Origin: Sabellastarte sp. h YS-2021
Taxonomy: Eukaryota; Annelida; Polychaeta; Sabellida; Sabellidae
DNA length: 64,000 nt
Direction of reading: 5' to 3'
Assembly (NCBI GenBank): GCA_964017235.1
Contig: OZ024927.1
Span: 45,389,293-45,453,292 of the forward strand
Shown here: piece after piece, positions 21,331-33,400 of the stretch
Numbering within the stretch: position 1 is the first letter of the stretch
Layout of the letters: each line of letters opens with the position of its first letter
The notes under the pieces: generated by a model
Told to the model about the DNA's origin: nothing
What the model saw: only the letters and a program-made list of their open reading frames with translations
Database searches by the model: none
Made by a program: the position numbers and the translations under genes

Positions 21331-23550
21331 ATGTACATTTATAAATATCCAATTGATTAGTGTCAATCTATGCCCACATCCAATGTTAAAGAATCATTAG
21401 CATCATTTAGTAACAAAGAATAAACTGCCCTTAATTTTCTCATGAATAGTTTAATTATATTTACAAGATATAACAAATCACCAGTTCACAAGAAGTTATA
21501 ATCGCCAACAGAATGCCACCATTTGCAAATTACATTCAGACATATGTAGTATACACTTTCGTAATACAGAGAACGGATTCACTTTAGATTTTAAAACTTA
21601 AGTCAGTGGTAGTTTTGCTTAGCCTTAACTTAGTTTTAAGTCTTTTTATGTCTTTCAAACTTAAGGAGAGCTGCCTATTTCAACTTTAAATTGAACATAT
21701 CCCATTATTATGATACACTGTGGGCAGGCATCTGCGGATGCTTGTGAGTTCATTCCTTTGGGGGTACCTTAAACTTTAAAATTTTTTAATAAGTTACCAT
21801 GCTGTTTTGTTAACTTTAATTTCATTGGCTAACATAATGCATAAGCCTGTAATACCACTGTTCTATTTGTATTCACTACATGGAAAGGGTAGCATCGGAA
21901 AGAAAACTTTAATTTCTCCCACCACTTGATACCCCCTCTGTGAGATTGACATCATGCCCTCATACAGTATTTTTAGTTTCAGATGCATTTTGTTGATTGT
22001 GGCTTTCATGTAGGACTTGTTGAGTACCAGCAGTCGCCGTCGGGGCCCACACAGCTCTCATCTGGTGCCTTAGGCTGCCCTTCCTCCGTTTAGAGCTTTG
22101 AATAAGAGACATAATAATCTTATGTATGGCTTTGTTCTTAACAGAGTAATGAATGTGCCTCAGTCATTCTTTGCAAATGCTTTATCATAATTTATCAATC
22201 TCATTTGGTGTTTTAATGTAAATTTCATCCATGATTTGTTGTAAGTAATGTTAATTTTAACTTCTAAGCATATCTCTCTCATTGTATTGTCCTATGTTCT
22301 ATCATAAGAGATGTTTGTTGTATGTTATTGTGATACCATCTGTTTGCAGATGTAAAATGGTTGTATTTAAATGCTGAAGCAACCATGACATTATTCATGT
22401 TTATGGAATAATATTAGCTCGTTAAATAATATTATTGAGTCATAATGTATGTATCATAGTCAGCAACGTTATATGCTGTTTAACATTGCATCTTTCATAA
22501 AAACAGGATTTATTATTTTAATACTACAATTTCAATTATACTAAGTTTAATGTGTGGTACAAACTAAGTATGTGACTGTATATTGCATGTCACAAGTTTT
22601 TATGCGTTCCTGTAAATAACAACACTACTTCTCAGTTAATTATCACATTATTAGTTAATTATCTATATTATGCTACGTTGTAATATCGAAGAGTATTTTA
22701 TTAACTTGTGCATTTTCCCCTAAAGGGTTGTTATATTGTTTTTCTTGTTGGTGTTAAAACTGGCATTTCTTCCTTCTGTCGAGATTTCTACAACACAGAA
22801 TGATCTACAACACAGAATGACTTTTTGAATTTTTTATCTTGATGCAAATGTGGCACTTGACCTGGGATGTCAATTACATGCATGGATTTTACAGAAACTA
22901 GTTACTGACATTTTTATGTTTTTTTAAACTTTTACTTTAATTAGTTGATAATTAACCTAGCTTTGACCTTGATCATGTTGACAGAACTAACTGTAACTGG
23001 CTTATAATTTTGACCTAGCTCTGAATTTGGGCATGTGGATACAAGTTCCTGTACAAGATTACAACACAGTTAATAAATCTTATCTTTCAATGTTCATGCT
23101 TATACTTAAGCTCTTGATTCTAAGTTCTTGTATTTAGTTTCTCAATATATTTACATCTGAATTTATCCTTTAGTAGATGTTTTTATCATTTTTTTTATTT
23201 CTAGTAATTTACTTTTATGGATTCGCTTATTTTCAGTATTTAAACAGTTTTATGCTTGGTACACAAATACTCGGATACCTGCAACTACTGGTATGGGTGA
23301 TTACATGCTTTAACCTGCTGGACCCTTGTTGGGTGACCTTTATTAACCATATGTGACCTTTCTGGTCTATCATAATAAATTTCTTAGTAATTTTGTATAT
23401 CACCGAAATTCACTGGTGCAGATTTGTAGAATAAGTAGTTGATTGTCATTATGTCTCGCTCTGTTTCACTGAGGCTTATGTTTGCACTCCTCTAGGGCTC
23501 ATGATACTATATTGAGTAGTGATAATTGGAGGATCTGGTTCAGCGAAGAA
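21331..23550. other. No gene seen
   Basis: About 2.2 kb of AT-rich sequence. No open frame of note, no SINE or LINE signature and no tandem repeat was recognised. Confidence 0.5.
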
Positions 23551-23574
23551 AGAGGAGAGGGTACCATTACACCT

Positions 23575-24220
23575 GGGTCTAATGGTGCCAGTGGTACAGT
23601 GAGACCCGTTTAACAAATGCCAAGTGGCACAGTGAGACCCAGTAAAGAGCAATTATTATTTCATGAAAAATATTTAAGTTCTTTACTAGTGGTACAGTGG
23701 GACCTGCCTCCTCGCTAGTTCAACCCCTGCCAAACTTCCTCCCTACTTGCAAATTCGTCCCTGGTTTCACAGTGGGACTCCTGCCCCAGTTCTTCCCTAC
23801 TTCACAGTTTCTTCTAAGTGGCACAGTGGGACCTGCCTCCTCTCTAGTTCCTCCCTAGTGGTACAGTGGGACCCACCCCTGCCAAACTTCTTCCCTGCAT
23901 GCAATTTCATCCATGGTGGCACAGTGGGACCCACTCCTGCCCTAGTTCTTCCTTACTTCACGATTTCTTCCCTAGTGGCACAGTGGGACCCACCTCCTCT
24001 CTAGTTCTTCCTTACTTCACGATTTCTTCCCTAGTGTCACAGTGGGACCCATGTCCTCTCTAGTTCTTCCCTAGTGGTACAGTTGGACCCAGCCCTGTCC
24101 ATCTTCTTCTCCACCTGCAAATTCGTCCCTGGGAACATAGTGAGACCCATTCCTGCCAAACTTCTTCCCTACTTCACAATTTCTCCCAAGTGGCACAGTG
24201 GGACCTGCTTCCTCTCTAGC
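23575..24220. repeat. Minisatellite, forward arm
   Basis: Irregular tandem copies of 'ccctagtggcacagtggga' followed by 'cccacctcctctctagtt', interleaved with 'acttcacgatttcttcc'-type spacers. The orientation is opposite to the array that follows at 24225. Confidence 0.85.
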
Positions 24221-24224
24221 TCCT

Positions 24225-24710
24225 CTGTCCCACTGTACCACCAGGGAAGAACTAGGGAGGAGGCGGGTCCCACTGTACCACTAGGGAAGAACTACAGAGG
24301 AGGTGGGTCCCACTGTACCACCAGGGAAGAACTAGCGAGGAGGCGGGTCCCACTGTACCATTAGGGAAAAATTAGAGACGAGGCAGGTCCCAGTGTACCA
24401 CCAGGGAAGAACTAGAGAGGAGGTGGGTCCCACTGTACCACTAGGAAAGAATAAGAGAGGAGGCGGGTCCCACTGTACCACTAGGGAAGAAGCAGAGAGG
24501 AGATGGGTCCCACTGTACCACCAGGGAAGAACTAGGGAGCAGGCGGGTCCCACTGTACCGCTAGGGAAGAAGCAAAGAGGAGGTGGGTCCCACTGTACCA
24601 CCAGGGAAGAACTAGGGAGGAGGCGGGTCTCACTGTACCACTAGGGAAGGAGCAGAGGAGGTGGGTCCCACTGTACCACCAGGGAAGAACTAGCGAGGAG
24701 GCGAGCAAAG
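24225..24710. repeat. 40-bp minisatellite, reverse arm
   Basis: About 12 regular units of 40 bp containing 'gtcccactgtaccac' and 'agggaagaactagagagga'. Each is the reverse complement of the motif in the preceding arm, so the two arrays form a large inverted repeat with its centre near 24220. The LINE fragment starts directly after the last unit. Confidence 0.9.
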
Positions 24711-24711
24711 C

Positions 24712-25605
24712 CAAATTGAATCCTGACAAGACTGTGTTTATACTCTTTCAAAAAGACAGAGGGATGAGTTGAAAGCATTTTCCAATTTATATCTTGGGAA
24801 TTCCCCTCTGCCCAGATGAGTCACCCAAGAACTTAGGTGTATGGTTTGACTCGGATTTCTCCTTCTATAAACATGTTCAGAGTGTCTGCTAAAGTTGTTT
24901 TGTGCAACTGCATGACTTCAGACCTGTCACTTGGTGTTTTACTTATGATTCTATACTTGTTATCAATGCTCTTGTCAGTAGTAGGCTGGATTATTGTAAT
25001 TTACTTTTCAGGGGTGTCTACAGGTTCAATCTACGTAAATTATAATGTATCTAAAATATTGCAGCCAGAATTGTATCAAACATCAGTAGATACACCAATA
25101 TAACCCATGTTCTTAAGAAATTGCATTGGCTTTATGCTGAAGATTGTTCACTGTTTAAAACAACAAACACTTGTTCACAAGTTTCTTCACACTGGTTTTC
25201 CAAAGTATTTTGCTCCATATATATCTTCTTACAATAGTTCTTACAGTACCAGGTGCAGAGTGGTGGTAATTTCCTTGTTGTTCTACCCTTCTAGTTATAA
25301 ATCTGTCAAACAGTTTGGTTATTGCTTTGCTTTTAATGCTCCAACTGTATGGAATGCTCTTCCTGTTGACATTTGTGCATCCCCCTCCCTAGCCTCTTTC
25401 AGAAAACAGCTTAAAACCCACCTGTATACCAAGGCATACCCACCTTAGTCTGAATTCTCCCCTGGTGTTCATTTGTGCTGCTCAGCCTCTTTTCTGTCTC
25501 CAGATACTGAAATAGGTTGACTGTCTTGGTGCTGTTGAGCCTCAGAGTCCCATTTCATTACGGAGATATTAAGCACTATAAAAGTCGGATTACAATTTGA
25601 ATTTG
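24712..25605 (+). mobile_element. 5'-truncated CR1/L2-like LINE (copy A)
   Basis: It begins abruptly at 'aaattgaatcctgacaagac' (KLNPDKT) and runs through the reverse transcriptase C-terminal part: NLGVWFDSDFS, HVQSVC, then LDYCN-like and KFLHTGFPKYFAPYISSYNS. It ends near 25605 with 'cactataaaagtcggatta'. Frameshifts are present. It belongs to the same family as the copies at 31800 and 38135. Confidence 0.85.
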
Positions 25606-25656
25606 TCTCCTTACCCATGTCTACTCGATTTTAGCCATATATTTCATACTTTTATT

Positions 25657-25929
25657 CTAATATTGGGATTCAGAATAGCCAAAACTTTTGTCAGCATTGG
25701 TAAAACATGAAGGAAACATGTTTCTATAAACAATACCCTGTGATCTATGGGTCTTATAATATGAACAGGAGTCTTGATTAAAGAAAATGCATGGCATAGG
25801 TTCGGTTGCTTGACCAACAGGCTTCTTAACGAAATCATTAGTGCTCACACTTTGACTTTTCACCACATGGTTTTGGGAATCAGCCCTCCACTTTTTCCAT
25901 ACTACAACTCCCTTGCGAGTCATTAGCAT
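25657..25929 (-). pseudogene. Retroelement Gag-like zinc-motif fragment
   Basis: A 90-codon frame ends with PCIFFNQDSCSYYKTHRSQG, then IVYRNMFPSCF. The C-x6-C...H...C spacing resembles the C-terminal Cys/His motif of the two DIRS-type Gag proteins at 48468 and 56547. Some expected Cys and His are replaced, so the motif is decayed. No other part of the element is recognisable nearby. Confidence 0.4.
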
Positions 25930-27300
25930 TTTCAGTAGCTACATAATATTGTCTAACCTGTGATCTCTTAAATAAATCTCTTCATAAATCACTTTTTCCT
26001 TCATGGTACGGCAAATGCCAATCAATCAGATTAGTGTCAGTTAGTGATAGGAAATACATTCCTTGGTACTACAATTGAGGACAAACTCATGTGGCCATTT
26101 CACTCAATGTTCACTGTAACTTCAGCACCTCCTCATTGCGATTTTATTCTATTTTAGCACCTATTTGTAATGACTTTTACTTTTTATATTTGCTTGACTT
26201 GTACCTGTATCAACGACACTTGTCTTATTTAAGGGCAGCCAAGCCAGGTAACTGATAAATTTGGACTGTAGAATCAACTGTGTCAGATTCTGGCTTCTTA
26301 TCAGAAGCACTTTCAGTGGCATCCAAGAACAGGAGGTTGCTGCAAAATTTTCTGATTTATGGCAGCTCTAGGCATCTGGGTCCGAGCAAGTCCAATTACG
26401 AACCGTCATGAATAGCAACCCTCTTTGCAGTGTCTATTGTACTGCTTTGCCTGTCTATCCAACATAATGGCATAAGAGTAGAGTTTAAATACTGGCGTAA
26501 ACTTCAGGTTATTTAAAATACTAAATATGTAAATGTAACTAATATAATGTTGAAGTTTCACTGGTATTAACTTCAACTGATGCTACCCCTCTGCTGCCAA
26601 AAGTTCAAATGGTAGAGTGAATAGCACTTTTGTAGATCAAACAGGTGTGAACCAATGAAAACGCAGTTAACAAACCAGCTTGGTCAAACATTATAATATC
26701 GGATCCGAAAAATAGGGGATCTTCCACCAATGATCTCGATAGAACCAAAACGTAATCATCTAAAAATCAGTCCAGACTCATAATGAACTCTTACATTAAA
26801 GTGAAAACAAGAATAGTTTTGTCAATTTCAAATTGTTCTTCATACAATACCATCTAAAAATTAAAATGTATAGCAAATTTAAAGAATAATAATAATTCTA
26901 AGACTTGAGGTGAACATGGGCCTTGTATTTTTGCCTGAAAATGTTCACATATATGTCATGAATTACAGTAATCTAGATGTCTTTCAGCAGGACATGTGAT
27001 GTCTCCATCCTAACCAGCTATCACAAGTGTCAAATATAAGAGACATGATATTGAGCCAATGTCAAATGAATGCCTGTCACTAAAGATTAAGAAACTATAT
27101 TTTGTTGTGGGAACAAATATATCAGCATACGTTTTAGTTAAGTTCACCAAATTACGAAAAATAGTAACATTCCCATTGTTTTTAAGTTTGTTACATTTTC
27201 AAGCCTGAAAAGGGAAGTTGTATCAAGGACCTAAAGAAATTTGTCATATTTGAAGGTTGTAAGAAATGTCAAGTTATATACCAAACACAAAGCTGTTTTA
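25930..27300. other. 3' flank of the cyclase gene, no gene seen
   Basis: AT-rich, with no coding or repeat features that can be supported. Confidence 0.5.
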
Positions 27301-27304
27301 AGCA

Positions 27305-27310
27305 TTTATT
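27305..27310 (-). terminator. Polyadenylation signal AATAAA
   Basis: TTTATT on the plus strand, i.e. AATAAA on the minus strand, about 95 bp after the cyclase stop codon at 27405-27407. Placed by sequence only. Confidence 0.5.
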
Positions 27311-27404
27311 TCAACTTTACAACAAATGGTCAAACATTCTTGTAAAATCGAGGCAAGAGGTTTGTATGTTTTTGTATATACATGTGTATCAATGTACATT
27401 GTTT

Positions 27405-27474
27405 TTATGAGGCCGGGATGAACGAACATTCATCTGCGCTGGGGTTGTCAACACAAAGGAGGTGTAACACTTCA
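27405..27474 (-). CDS. Cyclase exon 8 (C-terminus and stop)
   Basis: Acceptor TTTCAG|TGAAGT, 70 bp, TAA stop at 27405-27407. Encodes EVLHLLCVDNPSADECSF, then IPAS, matching the family's last two Cys (LLC-x-DNP and EC). Confidence 0.9.
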
Positions 27475-30400
27475 CTGAAAGAGAAACGTACAAAAATCTG
27501 ATTTTAATTTGATAAAACCAATAAAAAGCATGTGACAAATGACAAATTAGTATTAGTAGTGATGAAAATTGTATTTACTCGTCATGTCTGGTGATTTACT
27601 GTGCAAACTGTTCATGAGCTAGTATGTACTGCTTTTCTCAAGCCTCTCTACCGATCTAGATCTCAAAGCAATTACTAGCATTGCTTAAGGCTCAAATTTG
27701 CACGATGTCTTTTTCAGACATGCATACAGCTAATAGGTATTCATAATGCACTCATACATGTAAGGAGATATAAGCTTATCTCTCTCTTAGCTGTATGCCA
27801 CTGTAAAAGCCAGTACCTGTATGAGTACATTATATAAACTTAAACTCCATTATCTGAACTGAAAATTTTCTCTAACTGCAAAGATACTTGAGCCTTCAGG
27901 TTGAGGCTAAGAAATTACTTGAAGCAACCAAAGAATCTGTCTATAACAACAAAGATTAATCAGTGTAAAGCTCCAAGAGAATACTGAGTGGACAGTAAGA
28001 ACTCACGGTGGGTTATCAGTACATGTACAACGGCAGCCTTTCTTGGTAAGAATCTCCTTCAACTCAAGTAAACTGCTGCCACTGGCACAGTTCTCACTGG
28101 AACACATATATGAACACGTTATGTAAAGGTAGTGGGTGGTTTATATAGTGTCCATTTGTTTTACTCATTACTACAATAAAACTGGTTTATCAATACGAGT
28201 TTAACAGAAGAGAAATACATTTAAACTAATCTTAATAGAAACAGTCCCAAACAGTAGAAATACTTCAATACTCCATGTAACTCCTACAGACATCCCATTC
28301 TCTATGAGCTTGTTTTAATATTTTTCTGAGTGCACTGCGATTCACTTAATCAATTTTCCTCTAGAAAGAGAATAAAATGTAGTCCACCATTGTCTCAAAA
28401 ATCATTAAACCAAAAAATTCACAAAGACTTTTAAGGGAGTCTAGATGCCTTGGATGAAAGTAACACTTACTAGACTTGGAGACCTAGTCCATGTACCACC
28501 CAGATACGCACTTCTTTGAAGTCGTCACAGTTCAGGTTAGGCAGCTCATGTTGGCCAAAAAAACTGTAGTACAACAAAAACCAGGAACATGAAATATATA
28601 TGAAGAAATTTCAGTAAATATGTATATTTGATCATTTTATTATAACATAATACTGGGGGCCACGGTGGCAGAGTGGTAACACTCTCGCCTCCCACCTCTG
28701 AGGCCGGGGTTCGATCCCCATCACAGCCTCAAGTGGAAAAGCTGGTAGTTGCTTGCCGTTGGTCAGCAGTTTACAGTACAGAACCCTAACGAACTATATG
28801 TACCGCTTTCCTCTGCTCTTCCAACTACCCGTCGTGATATGACCTGTACAGTGTTGAAAGCGATGTAAAACCCCAAATAAATAAATATAACATAATACTA
28901 AATTTGTAACGGTTCTAATTACGATTTGGTGATTAATTTTAACGTGTAAATTACTTACTTAAGTCACAAGGATGAGACATTTAGATGAGGTAATTTTGAT
29001 GAGTATAAGAAGTCATGACATGAAGTCTGATTGAGTGAATTTGTCTTTTAAGTATTTCTGAATACCTATTTTTTGACAAATTTAAAGACCACAGTGCATG
29101 AAAATTTTTTTTCATGCAACACACCTGCCAAGTCCCATCTTCAAACTCCCACTAGAAAGCACATTAAAGCTAGTTAAATCTGACACTTGGAAAAAACAAA
29201 CAGATCCCTCTCTGAAACTGTGCCACATCATACAAGGTGATTTAGAACTCTGATCTCAATGTTTACAATACAAAATAGTGTAAAATGAAGTGAAATTAGT
29301 GTTTTATAAACTGTCATGGAAAGGGTCAGCTTCAGTCCCAAAAATAAATTCTGGTCACACATAAATAATAGTCTTATAATTAATAATTAACACTAAAATT
29401 TGACTGTAACTTGTGTCCAAAATAGTGAATAAGTGTGTAGTTTTATAGTGTAACAATGCAGCTTCTGATAGTGTGTCAATTTTTAAATGTATTGATAAGC
29501 ATGTTCTTCACCCAGTTCTTTTCCACATTTTCTCAAAGTGGGATCAATTTTACGGCATTCATGATTATCCAAACTCCTTATTATCAAAACAGCAAAAGTT
29601 AGCCCAAGGTTCAACAGTAAATGGTACATTGTATTATTTTTGAATGAACAGATCAATATTCATTACTAGCTCTAGTTGACCATTAAGAACTGACAGTGAC
29701 AATTTATAAAACCATCTGGTCATTATATTGGGGTACACGGCTGCCAATATTAAAAGTAAGCAGTCTGAAATGGTTCAGTACCAGGATATAGAGTTTAATA
29801 CACTGTAGATCGGAACCACATTCTGACATTTTATTGACAACAGTGTGTCTTTCATACATCTACTTTTAATAACTGTAGGCATCAGATTGTAATGATCATG
29901 TAAATTTGCACCTGAAAGTTTGGATTTTTAAATGTATGAAATTCTTGTAGTCATAGAGAAGAGTAACATACTTTGTTGATTATAAAACATTTTAATGTAA
30001 TTTGTTGAAATTGTATGCAAGAAATAACCAAGTTAAAGACTATACTTAAAGGTTTCATCAAAAGTTTTGCAACCCAAGCCAAAAGAAAAAAAAACTAACA
30101 ATTTACTAACAATGATTGATACACATTCATATATGTATGACTGCAACCAAACCAGCTCTTAAGCCCATTGTACACTAGCGCGGCGCGGCGCGATGCGGCG
30201 CGGCTAAATAAAATAGAAATAATGGAAGTAGTTCACTGCTTATACATATGTCCGGTGCGGCAGTTAGCGGTGCGGCGCGGATTTTTCTATTTAGAAACTT
30301 TTCTAATTTTTTCACTGATATTTAAATTCCCCACAGGTTAAATATGGCAGTCTATCACAGAAATTTATACAAATATATTAATTGGAAAACAAAATGCAAG

Positions 30401-33400
30401 CACACAGGCTCATTATGAAGGGATTAACTACTAGGGGAGAGATAACAAAACATGGTGGGTGTCCATATGGACACATAAGAAGGTTTAACTGAATGAGGAT
30501 TGCAATTAACAGCAATTCTAAAATGGACACACTGGTCTAGGGTCTTGTTTGTGGAGGGATTATGTCCTTATAATAGACAGAGGGATGTTATGTTAGGCCA
30601 TGTTAGGGGTGTGACAATATCTGTAGGCACAACACAGCCAGAAGTTTATAAATTGAAAGGGGGTGTAATCACCAGTATTATAAAAGGGACACTGGTCAAG
30701 AAGGCCTTTCATTGTAATAAGATTAAATGCATGTAAGGGTAGGAGGGTGAGGAAATATACTGTGGGGTATTAACTTTTAAATTACATTTATGATTATTTT
30801 AACTATTCTATTCACTTTCACTCTAGTTAAAATATTTTGTTAATATACTGAAAACTGCTGGGAAAACCGCCCAAATGTGCAAGGCAAGGAAAATTCGTCT
30901 GCTCAGTATGCAGTAAAAATCGTACCGCGCCGCACCGCGCCGCGTATATGTGAAAGGGCCTTTAGAATCACATGACTTATGGTTAATATTTGAAATGTTA
31001 TCTCTACAGAATCCTCACTCTCACACACTCTCTATTCCTCTCTGTCACTGACAATTTTAGATGGAGTCTGATTGACAGCTTTCATATTAAAGAAGAAATG
31101 CCAATTATCGTGTTAAATTATAAAAACTTTTCAAACAAAATTATCCTTATTCATTTAGAGTTAAACTTTAAAAAAATCATTTCAAAAGACAATTTAATCA
31201 GCTACATATTTAATTACATCCAATACTTCCCAATACATTTATAACAGAAACCATTGCAAATGTGCAGTTGTGTACCTTTTATTTCATCACAACACCTCCA
31301 CACATGTTTTCAGGAATGTTATTCTATATGCCACTTTGAGAGGCTGTATCTCAGTGGGGGATGCTCCGATTGATGTCTGGTTTTCTTTAATGGGATTGTC
31401 TTACTCTCTGACACACACATACAAAGTTTTAAAGAAACTTTTTTTTTCATGCACTGTGGTCTTTACGTTTCTACAGTTTTGTGTTCAGTGTACCAGCTAA
31501 AATATCAGTCTCAGAAGTTTAGCTGCACCAATAAACAATCTATGAATGCCCACTATCAATTTCTGTACCAGTAACAAAAACATATCAAGTTATTTTGTAA
31601 TCTTCCAATCACCAGACCTTCAAAAATATTTCCATTTACTAAAAATTCCAAATGCATGACTCAGAGTTACTAATACAGGACTCTGACAAAAATGGGTCGT
31701 GTTTTCTGTACTTAAACTACACACCACACAAGACTGACCAGGGTACTGTAAATCAAAGCCTTCGATTTGGTTAGCTCTTAGTTAAATCTAAGTTAGTAAG
31801 CTCTTTTGTAAATCAAGATCTCAGTTAGTTTAGTGTTGGTTAAATCTTTCTTAAAACCCCTCAAATTTAAGATAACTCAGACACTGTTATTAAGTGTCTA
31901 TAATGTAAACTCTTTGTTCTTTAAACCCTTCTTTCTTATCAGGAAATGTATTGATATATTGCTACCATCGCTAACGAAACTGGTCAACTGCTCACTCATG
32001 GAGGGATGCATCCCGAGGCTTTCAAATCTGCTGTGGGGACTCCTCTTATTAAAAAGGCTAATCTTCCTTCAGACGATCTGAAGAATTATCCTCCTGTATC
32101 TGGCCTCAGTTTTATATCAAAATTGGTTGAACGTGTGGTTGCTAAGCAGCTGTTAGAACATATTAATGTCCATAACTTAGACAACCCATATCAGTCGGCA
32201 TATAAAGCTGGTCACTCAACAGAGACAGCTCTCCTCTCCATAAAAAATGAAGTTCACTTATCTTTGTCTAGAGGTGAAGCCACGGACTTGTCTGCCGCTT
32301 TCGACACCATCGACCACTCCACTCTTCTCAGTTGTTTCCGTAGTTTGTTTGGCGTCGGTGGCTTGGTTCTGAAATGGTTCACTTCCTATCTAACAGAACA
32401 TTATCGGTCAATAAAAATTGGTTCTACTTTGTCTGATGTTTGCAAACTCCTCTTTGGCATCCCCCAAGGTTCTGTCCTGGGCCCTTTGTTGTTCTCATTG
32501 TACACCACCCCCTCAGTTTGATTATCGGTAAACATAAAGAAATAAAGTTTCATTTTTATGCAGACGACAGTCAAGTTTACGTGCATTTATCCCATAAGGA
32601 TGCTTCTGCTGCCTTTGAACAGTTGAACAGGTACCTCGATGATGTTAATGAGTGGATGTAAACTTGTAAGCTCAAATTGAATCCTGACAAGACTGAGTTT
32701 ATCATCTTTGGTTCGAAAAGACAGAGGACAAGTTGAATGCATGTTTTCCAATTGATATCTTGGGAAGTCCACTGGGCCCTGCTGATTCAGTTAAGAATTT
32801 CGGAGTGTGGTTTGATTCAGATTTTTCCTTGTCCAAGCATGTTCAGAATGTCTGCAAAAGTTGTTTTGTAAAACTCCATGATTTCAGACATGTCAGGCAG
32901 TTTCTTACTCATGATGTTTCTGTACTTGTGGTTAATGCTCTTGTTAGTAATCAGCTGGATTACTGCAACTCATTTTTCAGGATCCTCTCCAAGTTCAATC
33001 TATGTAAATTACAGTGCATCCAAAACAGTGCTACCAGAATTGTATCAAACACCAGTAGACACACCAGCATTACTCCTGATGAAATTGCATCGACTACTGG
33101 TTGAACAGTGCACAGTGTTCAAGACAGCCACACTTGTCTACAAATTTCTTCACACAGGTTTTCCTCGGTATTTTGCTCCATATCTTTCTTCCTACAGCAG
33201 TTCTTATAGTACCAGGCGCAGTCAAAGTGGTGGTAATTTCCTTGTCACACCAAAGTTCATAAATCTGTCAAACAGTTTGGTAATAGTTTTGTTTTTGATG
33301 CTCCCAGTATTTGGAATGCTCTTCCAGATGAGATTCGTGCCTCACCCTCCCTAGCCTCTTTCAGAAAGCAGCTTAAAACCTACCTGTACACCAAAGCATA

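Noticed and set aside
24074..24729. Open frames of 65-96 codons on both strands in the minisatellite
   Set aside because: They follow from the 40-bp periodicity and low stop density of the repeat, with Pro/Thr/Arg repeat translations in every frame.
28003..28005. In-frame TGA at the end of cyclase exon 7 taken as the stop codon
   Set aside because: It overlaps a strong donor (CC|GTGAGT). Splicing to 27474 restores the two conserved C-terminal Cys and the overall phase.
28655..28730. Functional tRNA gene
   Set aside because: The tRNA-like head is attached to a SINE body with an (AAAT)n tail and target duplications, and related copies occur at 4762 and 8935. It is a retroposon.
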